Positions 60,403-64,000 of a DNA stretch of 64,000 nt are shown here, one piece after another (position 1 is the first letter of the stretch; each line of letters begins with the position of its first letter). The notes under the pieces were generated by a model. The model was not told the origin of the DNA, made no database searches, and saw nothing but the letters and a program-made list of their open reading frames with translations. The stretch is from Massilia atriviolacea (GTDB taxonomy: Bacteria > Pseudomonadota > Gammaproteobacteria > Burkholderiales > Burkholderiaceae_D). A program made the translations under genes and the position numbers. The stretch spans positions 114,624-178,623 of the forward strand of contig NZ_RXLQ01000005.1 in the NCBI RefSeq assembly GCF_003953935.1. The letters are read 5' to 3'.

Positions 60403-61806
60403 ATGAACATTCAAAAATATAAGAACACCCTGGTGTGCGCTGCCGGCCTGCTGGCTGCTGCCGTGCTCAGCGCCTGCGGAGGCGGCAGCGACCGCGGCCG
60501 CGATCCGATCCTGGGCCTGCCGGCCGCGCAACTGGTCAGCGTCAGCGTCACCCCGGCCACGGCCACCGTGCTGGTCGGTGGCAGCCAGCAATTCATCGCG
60601 ACCGCCAGCTACGCCGACGGCACCTCGCGCAATGTGACCGACCTGTCGACCTGGGCCTCGGCCTCGCCGGCCATCGCCCGCGTCACCCCGGCCGCTGGCC
60701 TGGCCACCGGCCTGACCGCCGGCAGCGCGGCCATCACCGCCGCCTTCGGCGCCAAGACCGGCGCCGCCACCCTGGTGGTCAGCGCACCGGTCCCGCCGGT
60801 CACGCCGCCGGTCGTGGTCGAGCTGACCGGCCTGTCGGTGACCCCGGCCAGCGCCAGCGTGCAGGTCGGCGCCAGCCAGCAGTACATCGCGATCGCCAGC
60901 TATTCCGACAGCTCGACCGCCGTCGTCACGAATAACGTGAAGTGGGCGTCGGGCAGCAGCGCCATCGCCACCATCGCCCAGTCGGGCAGCGCCACCGGTG
61001 TCGCCGTCGGCAATACCGTGATCACGGCCACCTCCTTCGACAAGAGCGCCAGCGCCACCCTGGCTGTGACGCCAGCGGTCATCATCGATCCGCCGCCGGT
61101 CGTTCCGCCGGTGGTGCCGCCGGTGGTACCGCCGGTTGTGCCGCCAGTGGTGCCGCCAGTGGTCAACCCGCCGCCCACCACCCCGCCGGTGATTGACTTC
61201 CCTGCGGACGGCGGCATCGGCCTGGGCAGCATGAGCGATTTCGCGGTGCTGGCAGTGACCACCATTACCAACAACGCCGGCGGCACGACCTTTGTGAACG
61301 GTAACGTTGGCGCACCGGTGCAAAACGTCCAGCCGCAGCAAGGTACGGGCTTCATCAACGTCAAATCCGGTTTCGACCTGAGCCGTCCGTTCGAAGACCT
61401 GCAAGTGGCCGTCATCAATGCCAACAACCGTCCTTGCAACGTCCTGTCGGACGCCGGCATCGACCTCGGCGGCCTGGTGCTGCGTCCCGGCGTGTACTGC
61501 TACTCGGGCGCCATCAACCTGACCGGCAAGCTGACCCTGAGCGGCAACGGCCCGTTCATCTTCCGCTCGACGTCGAGCCTGAACACGGCGGCCAACTCGA
61601 CCATCGAGCTGACCGGCGGTGCGCGCCACGACAACCTGTTCTGGGTACCGGTCGGCGAGACCAACCTGGGCGCCAACAGCGCATTCCAGGGCACCGTCCT
61701 GAGCCGCGGCGAAGACATCAAGGTCGGCGATGGCGCCACGGTGCTGAACGGTCGTTTGCTGAGCGGCAAGGCTGTCGTCCTGCTCAACAACAAGATCACC
61801 CGATAA
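60403..61806 (+). CDS. lipoprotein with two Ig-like domains and a DUF3494 ice-binding-type domain
   Basis: This 467-aa envelope protein begins with a lipoprotein signal (VLSAC, Cys25). Two bacterial Ig-like (BIG2) repeats lie at about 43-125 and 132-220, each starting with SV(T)P-A and a GGSQQF/GASQQY turn. A PPVVPPVV linker (about 226-262) precedes a DUF3494 domain (about 265-467) with GNVGAPV, LVLRPGVYCYSGA, LTLSGNGPFIFRS and FQGTVLSRGEDI. DUF3494 is a beta-helix found in ice-binding proteins, and many members outside cold habitats may be adhesins. The Ig stalk on a lipid anchor suggests surface or periplasmic display. Only 22 bp separate it from ompA copy 2, so the two are probably cotranscribed. 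Confidence 0.85.
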   Translation: MNIQKYKNTLVCAAGLLAAAVLSACGGGSDRGRDPILGLPAAQLVSVSVTPATATVLVGGSQQFIATASYADGTSRNVTDLSTWASASPAIARVTPAAGLATGLTAGSAAITAAFGAKTGAATLVVSAPVPPVTPPVVVELTGLSVTPASASVQVGASQQYIAIASYSDSSTAVVTNNVKWASGSSAIATIAQSGSATGVAVGNTVITATSFDKSASATLAVTPAVIIDPPPVVPPVVPPVVPPVVPPVVPPVVNPPPTTPPVIDFPADGGIGLGSMSDFAVLAVTTITNNAGGTTFVNGNVGAPVQNVQPQQGTGFINVKSGFDLSRPFEDLQVAVINANNRPCNVLSDAGIDLGGLVLRPGVYCYSGAINLTGKLTLSGNGPFIFRSTSSLNTAANSTIELTGGARHDNLFWVPVGETNLGANSAFQGTVLSRGEDIKVGDGATVLNGRLLSGKAVVLLNNKITR

Positions 61807-61828
61807 TAAAAACTTTCGAGAGAACACA

Positions 61829-62971
61829 ATGACTTTCACTAAAAAAGCGGGCCTCATGGGCGCCATCGGCTGCGCGCTGATGGCCGGGCAGGCGACGGCG
61901 GCGGACGACGTTTTCATCAATCCGGAATGGGCCAACAGCGCCTGGTACGTGGGCGGCAATGTCGGCCAGTCGCGCGGCAACATCGACGATGTGCGCCTGA
62001 TCCGCAGCCTGACCGCCAACGGCGCCACCTTGACCAATTTCACGGCCGATGAAAAAGACGTGGGCTATAAGCTGTACGTCGGCAAGCAGCTGAACCAGTA
62101 CTTCGCTGTGGAAGCCGGCTTCTTCGACCTGGGCAAGTTCGGCTTCAAGTCGAGCACCACCCAGAACGGCACGCTCAACGGCGAAGCCGGTTTCCGTGGC
62201 GCCAACCTGGACCTGGTGGCGCAGCTGCCGGTCTCGCAGCGCTTCTCGGTATTCGGGCGCGCCGGCATGAACTACGCCAAGGCGACTACCCGCTTCAACG
62301 GCAACCGCCTGTTCGCGGTGACCAATCCGAGCCCGAGCGAGCGCAAGCTCAATGCCAAGGCTGGCTTCGGACTGGAATACAAGTTCAGCGAAGCGCTGGC
62401 CCTGCGCGGCGAAGTCGAGCGTTACCGCGTGAACGACGCCGTCGGCAACCGTGGCGATGTCGACCTGTTCTCGGTCGGCCTGGTCTACAAGATCGGCCGT
62501 CCGGCCGCCGCCAAACCGGTGGCTGCACCGGTCGAGCCGGCACCGGCGCCTGTCGTGCCGAGCGTGGCCCCGGCTGCGGCCCAGCCGCCTGTCGAGCCGG
62601 CCAAGCCGGTTCCGACTGCGGAAAAAACCACCTTCTCGGCCGAAGCCGTGTTCGCTTTCGATAGCTCGGTGCTGCGTCCGGCCGGCAAGGCCTCGCTCGA
62701 CGACCTGCTGAGCAAGGTGCAAGGCATGGATACCGACGTCATGATCACGGTCGGCCATACCGACTCGATCGGCAGCGCCGCGTACAACGAGAAGCTGTCG
62801 CTGCGCCGCGCGGCCTCGGTCAAGGCCTACCTGGTGTCGAAAGGCATCGACGCCTCGCGTGTGTACACCGAAGGCAAGGGTGAAACCCAGCCGGTCGCCG
62901 ACAACAAAACGGCCGAAGGCCGCGCCAAGAACCGCCGCGTGACGGTGGAAGTGGTCGGCATGCGCCGCTAA
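61829..62971 (+). CDS. OmpA-family outer-membrane protein, copy 2
   Basis: This is a 380-aa paralogue of the protein at 59008-60147 with the same order: signal peptide (1-25, ending ATA), barrel domain with VNPEWANSA-like start (FINPEWANSAWYVG), a Pro/Ala/Val linker (about 224-262) and a C-terminal OmpA domain (FAFDSSVLRPAG, GHTDSIGSAAYN, SLRRAASVK). The near-identical C-terminal ends (YTEGKGETQPVADN in both) point to tandem duplication with the DUF3494 gene now between the copies. A strong terminator follows. Confidence 0.93.
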   Translation: MTFTKKAGLMGAIGCALMAGQATAADDVFINPEWANSAWYVGGNVGQSRGNIDDVRLIRSLTANGATLTNFTADEKDVGYKLYVGKQLNQYFAVEAGFFDLGKFGFKSSTTQNGTLNGEAGFRGANLDLVAQLPVSQRFSVFGRAGMNYAKATTRFNGNRLFAVTNPSPSERKLNAKAGFGLEYKFSEALALRGEVERYRVNDAVGNRGDVDLFSVGLVYKIGRPAAAKPVAAPVEPAPAPVVPSVAPAAAQPPVEPAKPVPTAEKTTFSAEAVFAFDSSVLRPAGKASLDDLLSKVQGMDTDVMITVGHTDSIGSAAYNEKLSLRRAASVKAYLVSKGIDASRVYTEGKGETQPVADNKTAEGRAKNRRVTVEVVGMRR

Positions 62972-62991
62972 GCGGAACCGGCTCGCAGTAC

Positions 62992-63027
62992 AAAAAACCG
63001 CCCGGCCGCGCGCCCGGCGGTTTTTTT
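62992..63027 (+). terminator. intrinsic terminator of ompA copy 2
   Basis: AAAAAACCGCCCGG, a short centre, then CCCGGCGGTTTTTTT form a strong hairpin with U-run 20 bp after the stop. Confidence 0.9.
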
Positions 63028-63037
63028 ACCTTCTGGC

Positions 63038-63827
63038 GTGTCCACTCCGGTGCCCACTCCGGTGCCAGGTCTGACATTCGGACACGTGTCCACTCCGGTG
63101 CCAGGTCTGACATTCGGACACGTGCTCAGCCCTATTTGTCGTCCTATTGTTGTGGTCGTGTCCACCCTGGTGCCAGGTCTGACATTCGGACACGTGCTCA
63201 GCCCTATGTGTCGTCCTATTGTTGTGGTCGTGTCCGAAAGTCAGACCTGTCTACCCTGGTGTCAGGTCTGACATTCCGCCACGTGCTCAGCCATAACTGT
63301 CCACCCTGGTGCCATGTCCACCCTGGTGCCAGGTCTGACATTCGGACACGTGTCCACTCCGGTGCCAGGTCTGACATTCGGCCACGTGCTCAGCCCTATT
63401 TGTCGTCCTATTGTTGGGGTCGTGTCCGAAAGTCAGACCTGTCCACCCTGGTGTCAGGTCTGACATTCAGACACGTGCTCAGCCATAACTGTCCACCCTG
63501 GTGCCATGTCCACCCTGGTGCCAGGTCTGACATTCGGACACGTGCTCAGCCATAACTGCAGTCCTATTGTTGGGGTCGTGTCCGAAAGTCAGACCTGTCC
63601 ACCCTGGTGTCAGGTCTGACATTCAGACACGTGCTCAGCCATAACTGTCCACCCTGGTGCCATGTCCACCCTGGTGCCAGGTCTGACATTCGGACACGTG
63701 CTCAGCCATAACTGCAGTCCTATTGTTGGGGTCGTGTCCGAAAGTCAGACCTGGCACCGCAGTGGACAAAGTGGACAATTGATGGGGCCGTGTCCGAATG
63801 TCAGACCTGGCACCGCAGTGGACATTT
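63038..63827. repeat. nested palindromic repeat array
   Basis: About 790 bp consist of copies of GTGCCAGGTCTGAC followed by ATTCGGACACG (direct) and its reverse complement form CGTGTCCGAA(A/T)GTCAGACCTG (inverted), spaced by CTCAGCC(A/C)TA and GTCCTATTGTTG segments. Higher-order units start at 63313 (192 bp), 63505 (156 bp) and 63661 (last, partial). The longer unit holds one extra 36-bp copy. Two inverted copies near 63733 and 63794 close the array. There is no Cas gene nearby, and reading frames through it are by-products of the repeat period. Confidence 0.9.
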
Positions 63828-63915
63828 TTATAAATCTATTTTCGTGTGGCAGCGTACGGTGCCGTTCGGCGGGCAGGAGTGTAATGGCGGCTGATCAATG
63901 ATGGGCAGCTTTTCC

Positions 63916-64000
63916 ATGCGTAAGAAGAACCACGACGTTCCCGCCATCGCCCCGCTGGCCCGGCCCGGCTTCGTCCAGGTGCGCGGCGCGCGCGAGCATA
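63916..64000 (+). CDS. N-terminus of a UvrA-type excinuclease subunit (partial)
   Basis: The last 85 bases encode MRKKNHDVPAIAPLARPG followed by FVQVRGAREH and run off the window. The VRGAREH block is the conserved start of UvrA-family ATPases, where it continues into N-L-K-N and the first Walker A motif. A basic, longer N-terminus before it is more common in the accessory UvrA-like (UvrA2) group than in housekeeping UvrA. An in-frame ATG five codons upstream (63901) is an alternative start. No strong Shine-Dalgarno is visible for either. Confidence 0.6.
   Translation, partial: MRKKNHDVPAIAPLARPGFVQVRGAREH

Noticed and set aside
63136..63555. Open reading frames within the repeat array
   Set aside because: They exist only because the repeat period keeps the frame open. 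They lack ribosome-binding sites and the peptides simply mirror the DNA repeat.
63038..63827. CRISPR array
   Set aside because: The intervals between repeats are themselves repeated, copies occur in both orientations, spacing is irregular and no Cas genes are present.
1..64000. tRNA, rRNA and riboswitch genes
   Set aside because: No cloverleaf-like, rRNA-like or known riboswitch sequence was recognised on either strand by eye. A covariance-model scan would be needed to exclude small RNAs.

Overview
The window is high-GC, densely coded DNA with no rRNA or tRNA genes and no CRISPR array. Gene content points to a betaproteobacterium of the Oxalobacteraceae (Massilia/Duganella/Janthinobacterium type): a paired cphA'/cphA cyanophycin locus with its DUF1854 and ABC partner genes, an oxidative L-arabinose route with an FAH-family dehydratase, OmpA porins with Pro/Ala linkers, and palindrome-rich intergenic arrays. 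This placement is inferred from gene families, not from a marker gene.

Layout. 1-2580: an ABC importer for a small anionic or sulfonate-like solute (binding protein, permease, ATPase, each overlapping the next). 2570-7073 (minus) and 7350-11790 (plus): a divergent accessory region with a SAM methyltransferase, two different P-loop sulfotransferase-like proteins, a sulfatase-fold enzyme with a Thr nucleophile, a 2H phosphoesterase, two paralogous 96-aa proteins whose Shine-Dalgarno sequences are buried in a conserved hairpin, a glutaminyl cyclase fused to the C-terminal domain of a 5'-nucleotidase/CpdB, a ferritin-like diiron protein and a cupin. I do not recognise this set as a described pathway. 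12076-14359: peroxide defence (ahpC-ahpF). 14422-20034: an aldehyde dehydrogenase, a decayed TonB receptor and a lipoprotein pullulanase. 20254-21832: phospholipid genes (cdsA-like, plsC-like). 22270-30144: cyanophycin metabolism, with cphA'-cphA on the minus strand and a zinc-ribbon ABC exporter plus DUF1854 protein on the plus strand. 30166-36111: a YciI-like protein, a type Vd patatin autotransporter, a DUF885 protein and a GT1 glycosyltransferase.

36201-58276 is a coherent arabinan/L-arabinose utilisation regulon. A TonB receptor and a GPH symporter (plus a YtfQRT-YjfF type furanose ABC importer) bring in substrate. A GH51 and three GH43 enzymes release L-arabinose. Mutarotase, SDR dehydrogenase, SMP-30 lactonase, IlvD/Edd-type arabonate dehydratase, FAH-type 2-keto-3-deoxyarabonate dehydratase and 2-oxoglutarate semialdehyde dehydrogenase carry it to 2-oxoglutarate. 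Three transcription units share an ungapped 42-bp element, each placed exactly 19 bp upstream of a -10-like hexamer and 78-90 bp upstream of the start codon. This is the likely target of the LysR regulator encoded at the end of the region.

58305-62971: a YciA-like thioesterase, then two ompA paralogues flanking a lipoprotein with two Ig-like domains and a DUF3494 (ice-binding type) domain. 63038-63827 is a nested array of direct and inverted palindromic repeats. The window ends inside a gene that starts like a UvrA-type excinuclease subunit.
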